NCBI RefSeq assembly: GCF_021130785.1
Contig: NC_060213.1
Coordinates: 62,838,001-62,902,000 of the forward strand
Direction of reading: 5' to 3'
DNA: 64,000 bases
Origin: Homalodisca vitripennis
Taxonomy: Eukaryota > Arthropoda > Insecta > Hemiptera > Cicadellidae
This document shows, one piece after another, positions 11,700-22,817 of the stretch (positions are counted from its first letter, which is position 1; each line of letters opens with the position of its first letter). The notes below the pieces were generated by a model that was not told the origin of the DNA, searched no databases, and worked only from the letters and a program-made list of their open reading frames with translations. Position numbers and translations under genes: made by a program.

Positions 11700-14460
11700 T
11701 AGGCTTAATGTTATACAAGTCTGGCGGAAATATAAGCTGCCCGCACCCAGTCTCACAAACATAGGCTAGATACTGAATTTGCTATAAGTGTGTAACAATC
11801 TAAATACATATTTTGAACTAACTTCAAACCGTCATGAAAAATGTATAAATAACACATCTTTACGTTATTTTGTTATGGCTATGGGTGCTTGTGTAAAGAA
11901 TAAAAAGTATACAGAACCTAACAATTGTTTTCAAACTATCAAATTTAATCAAAATATATTTTCTCACCTAGAAACGGAGAAATTGTATGTATACGTTATA
12001 AACAAAAATACTTTTAATTTCTGAAATCATTAATCGTTACATGAATACATACAAAATGTGGTCTTACACTTAGTAATTAGAGTATTAACTTGTACTATTG
12101 AACGATGAAAAAGAGTCTTAAAACAATTATGGATGAGAGATTGATGAAAAAGTTAAAGAATGAAAACTATACATTTATACTTATGGCAGAAACCATAAAA
12201 TATGCAGTCAAACAAGGTGGAGAGTGGTAATTTTGTAAGTTTTTTTTACAAACCTCCTTAAAATTGTTCAGTATTTAAATTGTCAAACATTATTACTCGT
12301 ACATATAAATTCCTGAATTTAGTTTGCAGCTTTGTATGAGATATGTCTTAATTTAGTCCGCTCGCCCTAATCAACCCTGAAGTGAATGTATATTTTTGTT
12401 GTGCAATACCGATTGTAAAGAGTGACTAAACTTGGACAAGTATCCTTCAAGAGCCCCTGATATCCAACAAGTCGTACAAATATTGCTCAAGTAAGAGTTC
12501 CAATGACGCTACTGCTACAAAAACCAAGTTTCTGGTCCAAGTGATCAAAAGGGGTTGGGTTGTAAAGATAACATTCTTTTCAATGTCCATAGATGCTTCT
12601 AAAAGTTTTGTTAAACCTTGCCAAGTTTTGGTAATTGGTACTGCGCCAGGTGTTTGAAGTTTTGGACTTCCAGGATTGGTGTACCGGGAGAGGATAACTT
12701 GTGTAGATGAGAATTCCTTGATGTCCATCATTGTCATTAAGGATATTTGGATACATACTGTAATGTAATCGAGGGGGACGTATTACACTCCATTGCAATT
12801 TCAGGACCTCTGCGTCTGATGAAGTGAGATGGAATAGATTTCCACCATTCATTTATTACCGCCCGCATAAATGATTAGGAGAACATTTCCATTCAATTTA
12901 AGCTGGCTGATAATCCTGTGACAAAATTATAGAGCATCCAAATGTGAAGGTAAGCAATGATGACAAGTTATGTCAATATTTACAGGACATATGGATGCCT
13001 ATGGCCATCATGATTACACGTGTTGGTTCCCGAAGGTACCTTTGTTGGGCTCCTATGATTTTTGGTCCCAATGCTGCCTACTACCACGTTTCTCAAGTAT
13101 GTGGATTTCTCCTCATTTCTACTACTAAATTGAGAAATAATGAGTATTGCTTGGTGATATCCCGCAGTTTTATGAGGGTGTTCAATAGGAGCCCTTTTTG
13201 TGTCGATTTTTCGAGAATTGTGTAGCAAGGTGAGAAAAAAGTCCTCACAGTGACTTACCACCACGGATTCTATAACACACAAGTAATAAAAGAATGAACT
13301 AATTGCAATTGAAATAGTCACATCAAATTACCGTTAGTAATATTATGATCAAATATTTAAAGTATATTTTGAACGTAAATTCTACAAGAATAGCACAAGT
13401 TAAATTCTCCGAATTCTCTGAATGTGAAAAGCAGTGTAACGCAGTCCTGCAATAAAACAATAAACCTATATGGCTGTAAAACTGAACGACAGTATTGCTC
13501 CAAGTCATAAAACGGATGTTGCTGATTGATCTGTAGGTCTGAAACAGGAGGTTTCATAACTATGACCGTTTCATAACTATAAGATAATTCAATTTGAAAT
13601 TACGTTAAAAAAATGTCTTTTGGTATCATTTGAGCTGTTTTAACTTGCTATTTACTTTATTTATTAGGATTAGCGCACATTACTGTATTCTAAATATATT
13701 TTTAACTCAATAAAAATACGTTTGTTTAGGAAATGTTACGATGCGGTAGCATCATCAGCTTGTTAGTAAGATGGGCGTTATTGATTTACCAGGTTTCATC
13801 TGGAGAATTAAAATATAACTCATTAAAAATGACAACATAGTCAAAAAATAGAACGATGATACGAAACAGATAAATAAATAGTGACATGCTTGTCGTCACA
13901 AGCACAATCATAGGACACACATGTCGGTTCCTTATCTCGGATTATCGTCCTAATCTGACTAAGAGAAAGACGGTGCTTTTGTTATCGACAAGAGTGTTCA
14001 AAATTGAGTAAGAATTGAACTTTAGTTTGTCATTCAGTATTAAATGTTAAAAGAGTGCCATGGCTTATTTAATATCTGAATATTTACAAAAAGTACATGT
14101 AGTTGCTTCTATGAACGATTGAAAGAGAAAATTTTTCCAAAGCATATATTTAACTGCCAATATCCAACATTACAAAAGTGTAATAGTTGTAAGTTGCCTT
14201 TCATCTAACCTATTTAATGAGTATGGTCAATCAGATGTTGCAGAAAATCAGTTTATTGTTTATTTATTTTAGAAATGGGTCTGATCCTTGAATCCTCACA
14301 ATTCAATCAGCAATCGTCACACTTTAGACTGTTTTTATTAGAATTCTTGGCCTCGGTATGTTCTTATCACGGTTTGATGTAATAAAACTAGCAATCGTAA
14401 TCTTTCATTGTTTTCCTGAGATTTTTTTTGTTCTCTTAGGACAAGAAACTTATAATTGCA
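11700..14460. other. Intergenic stretch with possible decayed coding relic
   Basis: Mostly AT-rich. On the minus strand between about 12447 and 12852 two overlapping open frames together look coding-like (for example HLTSSDAEVLKLQWSVIRPP and later VHQSWKSKTSNTWRS). They are interrupted and match nothing I recognise. They could be an old transposon or gene remnant. No other supported feature was seen, including tRNA-like sequence. Confidence 0.3.
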
Positions 14461-15130
14461 CTTAGTCCTGTAAGAACCTTTGCGCTGCTTCCGGAGTGAC
14501 AGGATATTCAGGATGGGTAAGGTTAGGGAGTAGGGGCCGCCTCATATCGAGATCCATGAGGAAGAATTAGGGCACAACATCTCAAAGCCATACCGGAAGA
14601 AGGGGAGGCCAGCTCTGAACCAGCCTTTCCAGTCGAAGTAGGCAGGGGGTGGCACACCCTTGTGGAGGCTAGCAAGAACCTCTGAGGGAAGGGAACAAAC
14701 CCCACCAACTCCTACAGTCATCTTCCACAGTAGACTAGACCTATCGAATTGCCCATGAACCCCAGAATCTCAACATTTGCGGTTAGTGATGTGCCGCTAC
14801 TGGACACCCATAAGGTTGCCCAGATTGAAGTGGTACATCGGTTTTTGCTGTGCCCAGTGGTGGGTTCAACTGGTAGGTATAAACCAGCCAGAAGTGATCC
14901 CTGCTGGGTCTTTCCTGAGGTTACTTTGTATTGTGTGACTAAACTCATCACAAACATAGTTCATGGTATTATCGTTAGTATTATAATTATTTATCCTGTC
15001 TATTATTATTCTATTATTTTTGTTTTTGTGCTGCGTTATAGATTTAACCACAATGTTAGTTTCGTTGCCATTATAGCAGTGTGTTTAATTATATCAAACA
15101 CATTTTATGGCAGAATATGGTTCTCTACAG
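14460..15130. other. GC-richer patch, possible retroelement remnant
   Basis: About 14460-14940 is GC-richer than its surroundings and has short open frames on both strands, none convincing. Phrases such as 'gtgcccagtggtgggttcaa' look like untranslated parts of an insect retroelement, but no domain is visible. From about 14940 to 15130 it is AT-rich. Confidence 0.3.
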
Positions 15131-15224
15131 TGAGGCGGTAGTATTTCAAGATTGGAACCGAATAAGAAATGTTCGGTGCAGTGGGAATCAGAAAATCTAT
15201 GCAATCACGACACCATTCACATAA

Positions 15225-15510
15225 GTCTGGAAATCGAAAAGCAATACCTGAAGCAGATATGGTGGGAAGGGCTGATATGGAGTGAATGTTGAATTTAGCT
15301 CCAGTTCACCTTCCTCTTACGTGCAGCATCGGAAATCTAATGCTGTTGCAGACTTGCCTTCTGGAATCTGGAGTCATATTCGACTGAAGGGATCCAAAAA
15401 TAGTCGGTGACGAAGAACGAAAACGCTCAAAACGACGCTCAAAACGCATCGTTTCGACATCAGAGACACCCAGACTACAAAAAGTAGTGTAGTATAGGTG
15501 ATAAATAAGA
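15225..15510 (-). repeat. Dispersed repeat, hairpin-core family, copy 2
   Basis: Carries 'ttctggaatctggagtcata', 'agctccagttcaccttcctc' and 'catcagagacacccagacta', all shared in the same order with the copies near 3.0 kb and 37.9 kb. A small duplication of 'cgctcaaaacg' occurs inside it. Confidence 0.7.
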
Positions 15511-17110
15511 TTATGAAAACTGCCCAATATGAATGCCTAATCTGTCTTTCTATCAAACTTGAGGATTGCTGTAGGATCCAGTCTTTGGAAATATATTTTT
15601 GTTCTTAAAACTATTCTTGAACGTTTTTATCTTGATAAGTTAACTGAATAGTCTCGTAATAGTTGTCCTAGACTAATATTATTTACCAATAATGTACAGT
15701 ATGTACGACTTCAAAAGCCAAACGAATCTAAGGTTTATGTGGTACCTTAACTGTTATGTTTAGACAGATGTATATTCGAATAATCAATCTTGAAAGATAA
15801 AGACTTTAATGACATTTCTTTTGTACATTGCATATTGTAGTGGCCATAACAAGTTCTTTTACATATGAACCCCAAGAACTTCCAACAAACATTTTGTTTG
15901 ATGTCAACTCAAGGAATGTTGAATCCTTTTCATTAAATAAATTATGTTCTTGGCCTTCCTGACTTCCTACAAACTCAACAGTATTATCTGGTCCTATCTA
16001 GCAAAGGATTTGCAGCTCAATGGATTATCTTTAACCATTGGATATTCTTAGATCATTGGGTTTCTTAGAGCAACCATATTCCTAATGTAATCAGTAATCC
16101 ACAATCTTCATTGCCATTTACTGACACGCAAAAACCTGCTCATTTAATATCTAAACACGCAAAGATGTTTGATGAGGTTTATGTGTAGTTCTGAAACAAT
16201 TAGTACAGAACTAAACATTTAATTTATGGATAAAATGACCAACATTGCTTATTACAGAACTGATTACAACCACTTGATTAATATTAGAATATAAAAACTT
16301 GATTATAGTAAGCTAAATGGTCTTGATTGATTTCTCTGAATATTTGGTTTATAAAATACGTAATATAATCCTCTATTGACCTACTTTACAAAAAATTCAG
16401 TCTTATTAGATTGAAAAATCTGAAGATTTATATGCACTTACTTATCGTATTTGAATAGAATAACTGTTTTGACAAAGCATTGTAGTTGTATTATGTCTGC
16501 ACAACATAAATCATCTGCAATACAATTGTCCAATAATCTTTCTATTTAAAATAATAAATTAATAATTATTGAACAGTTTGTGTGACGTTTCTACTATAAT
16601 CTGTAGTAATAATTTGCTGAGTTTCTTCAGAATTGATTATCTCACAAGCGAACCATTAAATAGTACAGTATTAGACTAGTTCTGATGAAGTATTTGAAAA
16701 TATTAAATAATTATCAAATTTATGTTATAACTTTTAAAAATAATCGTATACCATCAGTTGTTATGTTTAATATTTTAACTCGTTTTACTTCATATTGTAA
16801 AATTTCAATATGTAGTGTGTTTTTTATGGACATTACATATGTTACTTATTGAATGTGTTGGACTTAGAATTTGTAGAGAAAAATACAACAATTTTTGAAA
16901 AATTGTATGTAGATGGTATACAATTTCGTTGAGATACAAATTCGTAAATGGCATATTACGAATGTGTCATTTAATAGCTTCATTTTAGGAGCCCCTTCAA
17001 ATGTTATTTCAAATAAAATTCAAACAACTCGTAATAAGAATTATTTAAGTGTCCGAAAATTTGAATTGTTATTGATTACTGCTATTAATTGTTCTCACCA
17101 GTTATTAGTT
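15510..17110. other. AT-rich spacer, no gene seen
   Basis: No supported gene, RNA or named repeat; dense stops in all frames. Confidence 0.6.
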
Positions 17111-17885
17111 GCTATTAATTTTACCAGACGCTGCAATAAAAGGAAGGTGAACTGGATAAACTCACTTCAACACTTTTGGGTTTTGGAGCTAAACTCAAAA
17201 TTCAATAGAATTAAACCATTCCTACCATAGATACGTTATGTGTACAAAATCGGCTGCTCCACCGTGCTTACAGAATCTCTTCAGACGAACATGACTCCAG
17301 ATTCCAGGAGTCGTCTGAAGACTGTACCAGACGCTGCAATAAAAGGAACTGGAGCTAAACTCAAAATTCAATAGAATTAACCATTCCTACCATAGATACG
17401 TTATGTGTACAAAATCGGCTGCTCCACCGTGCTTACAGAATCTCTTCAGACGAACATGACTCCAGATTCCAGGAGTCGTCTGAAGACTGTACCAGACGCT
17501 GCAATAAAAGGAACTGGAGCTAAACTCAAAATTCAATAGAATTAACCATTCCTACCATAGATACGTTATGTGTACAAAATCGGCTGCTCCACCGTGCTTA
17601 CAGAATCTCTTCAGACGAACATGACTCCAGATTCCAGGAGTCGTCTGAAGACTGTACCAGACGCTGCAATAAAAGGAACTGGAGCTTCAAAATTCAATAG
17701 AATTAACCATTCCTACCATAGACACGTTATGTGTACAAAATCGGCTGCTCCACCGTGCTTACAGAATCTCTTCAGACGAACATGACTCCAGATTCCAGGA
17801 GTCGTCTGAAGACTGTACCAGACGCTGCAATAAAAGGAACTGGAGCTAAACTCAAAATTCAATTGAATTAACCAATTCTACCATA
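17110..17885 (+). repeat. 165-bp tandem array of the hairpin-core repeat
   Basis: The landmark 'accagacgctgcaataaaag' occurs near 17123 and then at 17326, 17491, 17656 and 17817, giving periods of 165, 165 and 161 bp (the last shortened by loss of 'aaac'). Units are nearly identical, implying recent amplification. Each contains TTCAGACG...ACTCC facing GGAGTCGTCTGAA: a 13-bp stem with a 6-nt bulge and an 8-nt loop. Short open frames across the array are artefacts. Confidence 0.9.
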
Positions 17886-19850
17886 GCTATGTTATGTGTA
17901 GTTACATAGAGTCTAATTTTAATTTTGAAGCAAGTCATTAGGCATTATTACGTAATTTTTTCTGTCATTTCAAATTTTAACGTAAGTTATAAGTGTGTTT
18001 TTTTAGTCTAGAGTAATTATGTGTATGTGTACGCTCACTCTTACTTAGTGTATGAAGTGCTTTACTATAATTAGGATTATTTTACTAATTGTTGTAAATG
18101 ATGTAAATAAAATAAATACATAAATTTGAATATTTTCAATCGATTTAGTATACCCCTGTAACAAAGGTTGTATGATGTAGTAGAACAGATTTTTTATTCT
18201 CAAGTTAACAAAGAATAAAATCTTGGAAAAAATTATAGAGATGTGTAACACTGTTGTTGTACAATTTTGTACGCTCTAAGTGGCCTGAAGACATGGAATC
18301 AAGTGTTTGTTTTGATGACCGGCTCGACCACGTAACACAACACTGCCGCGCGTCGTTTGGGCTAAAAGTGGCCGTCTCTTATAATATGGGGATAGACAGG
18401 ATGGACGGGCAGATCATGGCGGTTGCCAAGGGGTCATTGGACAGCTAGCTTGCGGTACTTCTCCTGGAACTATTTAACAGCTGGTTATAATATTAGTAAT
18501 CGACGACAAATGTGAGTGAAGAAACTATTTATAACATTCCTAGGACAATATATAATGAAATTTGAGTGCAAATATTATTAGCTTTTTCTTTCATACCATT
18601 TTAAATACTGTTTACTACATGTGTGGTACATAAAGACTTTCTTGATTTAGAACGTGAAGGAAATGAATTAATTAGTTGTTTTGTCAGCAGTAGGTCAAAC
18701 CTTTGCCCATAAAATAAAGCACCTATGTATTTAATGATTTTATAGACAAATTCTATACGCTTTCGGCATTAGAAGTTATTTTTCCTGGTTGTGAAAGATT
18801 GCTAAAGTAGATGGTTAGGTATTTTTTGCCTTTGGTTCTATGACAAATTATGTGATGAGGTTATATTTGGACGGTCAAATATTACGGTCTGTAGGGTAAA
18901 AAGTATTCATTGTTACAAAGGAATCCTAGACATTTGAACATAAATCTACAGGAAGCTCTAAGTTGCTAAGTTGCCAATTATTCATACGTTTTGCTTGAAC
19001 TTTACAATTTATATTCTTTAACATTTTCATAATTAGCTGAGAGCACTACTACAAAGATACATTAGTTTACATATACGATCGTCTGCACTTGCTTTGGTAA
19101 ATACTTTAACGATTTGCTTAATACATATTACACCCCTGAGACCAGTTTAAAGTAATAGAATAAACAAATGTTTATAGTTTAATCTTGAAGAGTTAAAAAT
19201 ATTGTTAGTGTGAGCAAGCATTTAAATATCTTAAAATGGGTAGTTTTCTAGAATGAGTTTTGGGTTTTACAAAATACAACTTGTTTCGATATTCTTTTTC
19301 AAAGAAAAGGACTGTCTAACTGTAACCACGAAACTCTACAATATTTCCGGACTCTAGAGATAAGGTAGTAACGTTTTCAAAAATTAGGAAGCGAATAGGG
19401 TAAAGTATCGTACTTTGTGGAACACCGTAAATGAGATTTACGTTATTTGAATATTGTCTTGAAATTTAATCTATCTCGAATTTATTACCCAGGCATGCTT
19501 GTGTTGAGCCAGAAAAGTGCTACTCCTCGTGTATCACAATCCTTGAGGTTTTAAAGCAGAATGGTGTGATGCAACCTAAGGCTTCAGAGAGTGTCGTAGA
19601 TTGGTCTGTTAGTCAGACGGTAGAACATGCACAATTTCGCGAGTTGGTAGCCAACAGAACGATTTATATTTAGAGCCTCCAAAGTAGAAATTACCATAAT
19701 AAGGAATTAGGAATAAGATCATTAGGAATAGGAAGTAGGAATTAGGTTGCCGTGATAAGGCTATGGCAATAAAGCAGCGCAAGAGCAGGACTGTTGCGGA
19801 CGTAGATATAGTTATATGAAGTGCCGCAATTTGAGCTTCTTCGTTGCAGA
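17886..19850. other. Spacer with one unexplained GC-rich patch
   Basis: AT-rich except for about 18275-18460, which is GC-richer and holds a 64-codon + frame (MLYNFVRSKWPEDMESSVCF...) that I cannot identify and that has no clear splice partners. Nothing else is supported. Confidence 0.4.
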
Positions 19851-19854
19851 TTTT

Positions 19855-19985
19855 TTGACGAACGTGACTCCAGATTCCAGGAGTCAAGTCTAAGACATAT
19901 CAGATTCCAGACGCTGCACTAAGAGGAAGGTGAACTGGAGCTAAAAGTAACATTCACATTGAATCAACTCTTCCCACCATAGGGA
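19855..19985 (+). repeat. Dispersed repeat, hairpin-core family, copy 3
   Basis: Contains 'tgactccagattccaggagt', 'ccagacgctgcactaagagg', 'gtgaactggagctaaa' and 'ttcccaccatag' in the same order and orientation as the 17-kb array. Confidence 0.75.
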
Positions 19986-21840
19986 CTTAATGTATGTTAC
20001 TAGTTGTAGCAAAATTTGCCGATGATACGCCAAAAACTCACCAGACAATCCTCAGTTTTACTAAATTTAGATAGGCCGACTAAACGATAAAAGTAAAAAT
20101 AATAATAAAATAAATAAATTCATAGCGAAACAACCAGATGGAGGGCTATTAATGAACCCTTTCTTGGGCTTTTAGCCAAACCAGCTCCACAATGATACAG
20201 CTAATATAATTATTCATATATAATTAATGTTTTCATCTCTTGCATATTTAAACGGCAATGCCAGAAGAGATGTCCTCACGTTGCCAGCCCTACTTACAGG
20301 CTCATCAAGAACAATATCCTATGAATTATTTTGTTTTAACTTTGCCTGTAAAACATTTCTCTAAACCCATAATCATAATCGAATTTAGAAATCGATTTGC
20401 TTTATTAACTCAAGTTTCACATTTTGATCATGTGTTATGATAAGTGAATGAATAATAATAGTATTTGCTTGTTTGCTTCTTTTGTAAATCATACTTTATT
20501 TTAAAGTACCTATCTTAAAAATGATCAGACCTTTCAATTTAATGTGACAGTAACTGAATTTGGAATTTGAAGTCTGACTTCGAATATTGATTTCTTTGTT
20601 TTTAGTTTATCACTATGGATGACTTGAAGAGAAGACAGGACTAACATACCTTTACGATTATCAGGTGTAAAATAAACGCGGTGTTTAGGGGCTGGAATTC
20701 GACATTTTCTTATAGTTTCAACTAGGTCTGTATATGTGGGTGAGTGTAAAAGAAGATTATGGGAAATAAAAACCAAAAGTATGTTTGTTTTTATGTCATT
20801 ACATTCCTGTTCACCTAAGGAAAAGACGAAACACAATAGATCGCATTAATAACCGAAAATATATGTCAACGCTTCTTTAAAATCTACGAATCTTATTTTT
20901 AAAATAAAATAATTCTAAGAATTCTATGAGGTTTTCTCTCCAACACAACGATTCCCTCCTTTGCAAGGAACATACCGAATAAGTCAACTAAGATAAATAA
21001 ATAAGAGGTATTTTAATTTATTAATTTAAGATGTTTTAGTTTATTGCACTAATTACCTTGAAATCAGTAGCAAAAATTGGATCTAATTATGCTATGCTAG
21101 ATCAATAAAGGGCAGGGGCATTAATTATACTATACTTGATTATTACTTGTGCTCCAAATACTTGTGAGGATAGTTAAGCGATAGGGTAAAAGGGTTGTTT
21201 GTTTCAAGAGGATATTTAATTTATATTACCTTCATTCCAACTTTACATTTTTATCAGATAATCTTTGCAAGAAAGCGTAGAATTCCTATACAGGGGTAGT
21301 TTGGCTTTGATGCAAGGGTCCGGATGGAATTCCTTCACCTCCCCTTGTCTCTAGTCTACCACAGCATACCAGCGAATATTAATTGAGAACCACACATCTT
21401 GACACATTTCCCGCCAAGACTAGATTTAGGACCCAGTGAAGTTTGATTTATGATAAACTAGATTATCTTTGATTCAGGCATATCCAAACAAGCGGGAGGT
21501 ATAAAATAATATCGGTTTAGGGGTGGTTTTAAATGTTAGCCTGGCTTTTCATTCATGTCAACTTTCTTATATAGTGAGGCTTTTGCTAAAAGAAAGGATT
21601 TCTTGCCTTTTATATGTAGACTTCATTAACCTCCTTTATTCAGGCCTACCTGAGAAGTGAAAATTGTAAAGATCTTTTTCATCGAAACAAGAAATATACT
21701 AGTGTTAAGAACTTTAGAGCTAAAATAAAGAGTGGACAAATAAACCCGCCTCCATCATTGAACATTTATGCCTCCCTCGCCTACAGTGAATATCCGAATA
21801 TCCTCCATCCCCTCCATAAGTGATGGACAGTGGTAGTCTG
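19986..21840. other. AT-rich upstream flank of the Tm1 promoter
   Basis: No supported gene. Composition becomes more GC-rich after about 21300. A MEF2-like 'ctaaaataaa' with one mismatch lies near 21721; its function is unknown. Confidence 0.5.
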
Positions 21841-21962
21841 CCCCCTCTGGGCGCCTGGAGTACAGTGGAGGGGTAGCCGCCCGGCCACGGTCTCTCCCAG
21901 TACCTCGCCAGTGATGTAACCCTGTGGAGCTATATAAAGATCGAGAGGAACCGGGCTAGATC
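21841..21962 (+). promoter_or_regulatory. Tm1: Tm1 core promoter (TATA plus initiator)
   Basis: A GC-rich block at about 21840-21900 precedes TATATAAA at 21931-21938. An arthropod initiator TCAGT follows at 21961-21965. If the A of TCAGT (21963) is +1, the TATA box begins 32 bp upstream, the textbook spacing. A clean splice donor 100 nt downstream marks the end of a leader exon. Muscle structural genes commonly use strong TATA/Inr promoters. Assignment to Tm1 is inferred from position and strand: it is the only promoter of this kind seen ahead of the coding exons. Confidence 0.7.
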
Positions 21963-22063
21963 AGTTTACCGGTGGGGGTGGGGGGAGGGGGGTCTCCCAT
22001 TTTGGGAGACGGGAGCGCCGGCCCCCCAGTCCCGTTCGTTCCAGGGCACCGCTCGCTTCACAG
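21963..22063 (+). other. Tm1: Tm1 noncoding exon 1 (5' UTR)
   Basis: The predicted leader exon runs from the initiator A to the donor CAG|GTACGTG (GT at 22064-22065), giving 101 nt. It contains a G-rich tract (21971-21992) and a perfect hairpin, GTCTCCCA-TTT-TGGGAGAC (21992-22010). It would join the acceptor at 32066-32067 ahead of the start codon. The exon is inferred from signals; no transcript confirms it. Confidence 0.6.
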
Positions 22064-22747
22064 GTACGTGTTATCAGTAAGTCCAGTGATAAGCTTTTGT
22101 GATCCGTCTGTGACGCCGAACTTCGGACTAAACTCGCGCGAGTGACCGTGCCAGTGAAAGGATTTTGTGCTCTCCTGCTGGTGAACCGCCTGGTTGTCCG
22201 CCCCTGTGGTGTCTCTTGCAAAGGTTTAGTCTTAATCGTAATCAAGGAAACATGCAGTTTGTTTTGACATTTGATAACGCCAAGCATCAAACAAATGACC
22301 ACCCAGAGTATTTTCCCAAACCTTAAGTCTTAAACGGACAAGTAAAAATCAACTACACAAAGAATATATTCCCTTCAGAATTCAACAAAAATGCTGGAAC
22401 AGCAAAATATTACGAAAATAAAGTATCAAACATTATATATTAAAAACATCGTTGCTCCAAATGACAATAGTACTTTTTAAATTATCATCAAGGCATTTCA
22501 TAAGATACCGCAAAATGATAAATAAGCTCTCAGAGATATTATTAAAACAGTAATGTATCATAAATAAATAAATCCAAATAATTCTAACTACTCATGTGAA
22601 AAACAATATTGTAATGTGGGGTTATTTACTACCGATCATTTATATTATATAAAGTTTCGCATCAATTAAGAAATCACGTATAGAGTGGAACAAGGAACCT
22701 TTTGAGATAAAATATTCTCCACCCTCGAAAATTTCCTTTCACTACTG

Positions 22748-22749
<2 letters not shown>

Positions 22750-22815
<66 letters not shown>
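22750..22815. repeat. (TA)n microsatellite
   Basis: Uninterrupted TA tract of about 66 bp in intron 1. Confidence 0.95.

Positions 22816-22817
<2 letters not shown>

Larger units (their letters stand above)
9280..11700. mobile_element. Composite C-rich tandem-repeat element
   Basis: Two related blocks (about 9280-9850 and 10850-11676) flank a central tandem block. Each outer block carries degenerate C-rich units with the phrases 'ttaacccccc', 'gggaatttcctggcatgacc' and 'ctcatgtccgaattttacca'. Each also carries a stretch near 'tttttgtcgtat.tctaacggtt' and ends with the same cassette: 'cttatccccgaatttgcaag', a CTGGGGGC/GCCCCCAG hairpin, 'cgagccgaaggcgagtatat' and a TA run. There is no transposase or replicase frame. 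The near-identical ends suggest a non-autonomous mobile element or a nested or duplicated insertion. The class is unknown. Confidence 0.6.

Noticed and set aside
21961..22302. 113-codon minus-strand frame over the Tm1 leader
   Set aside because: Arises from the GC/proline-rich complement of the promoter and leader; no coding motifs.
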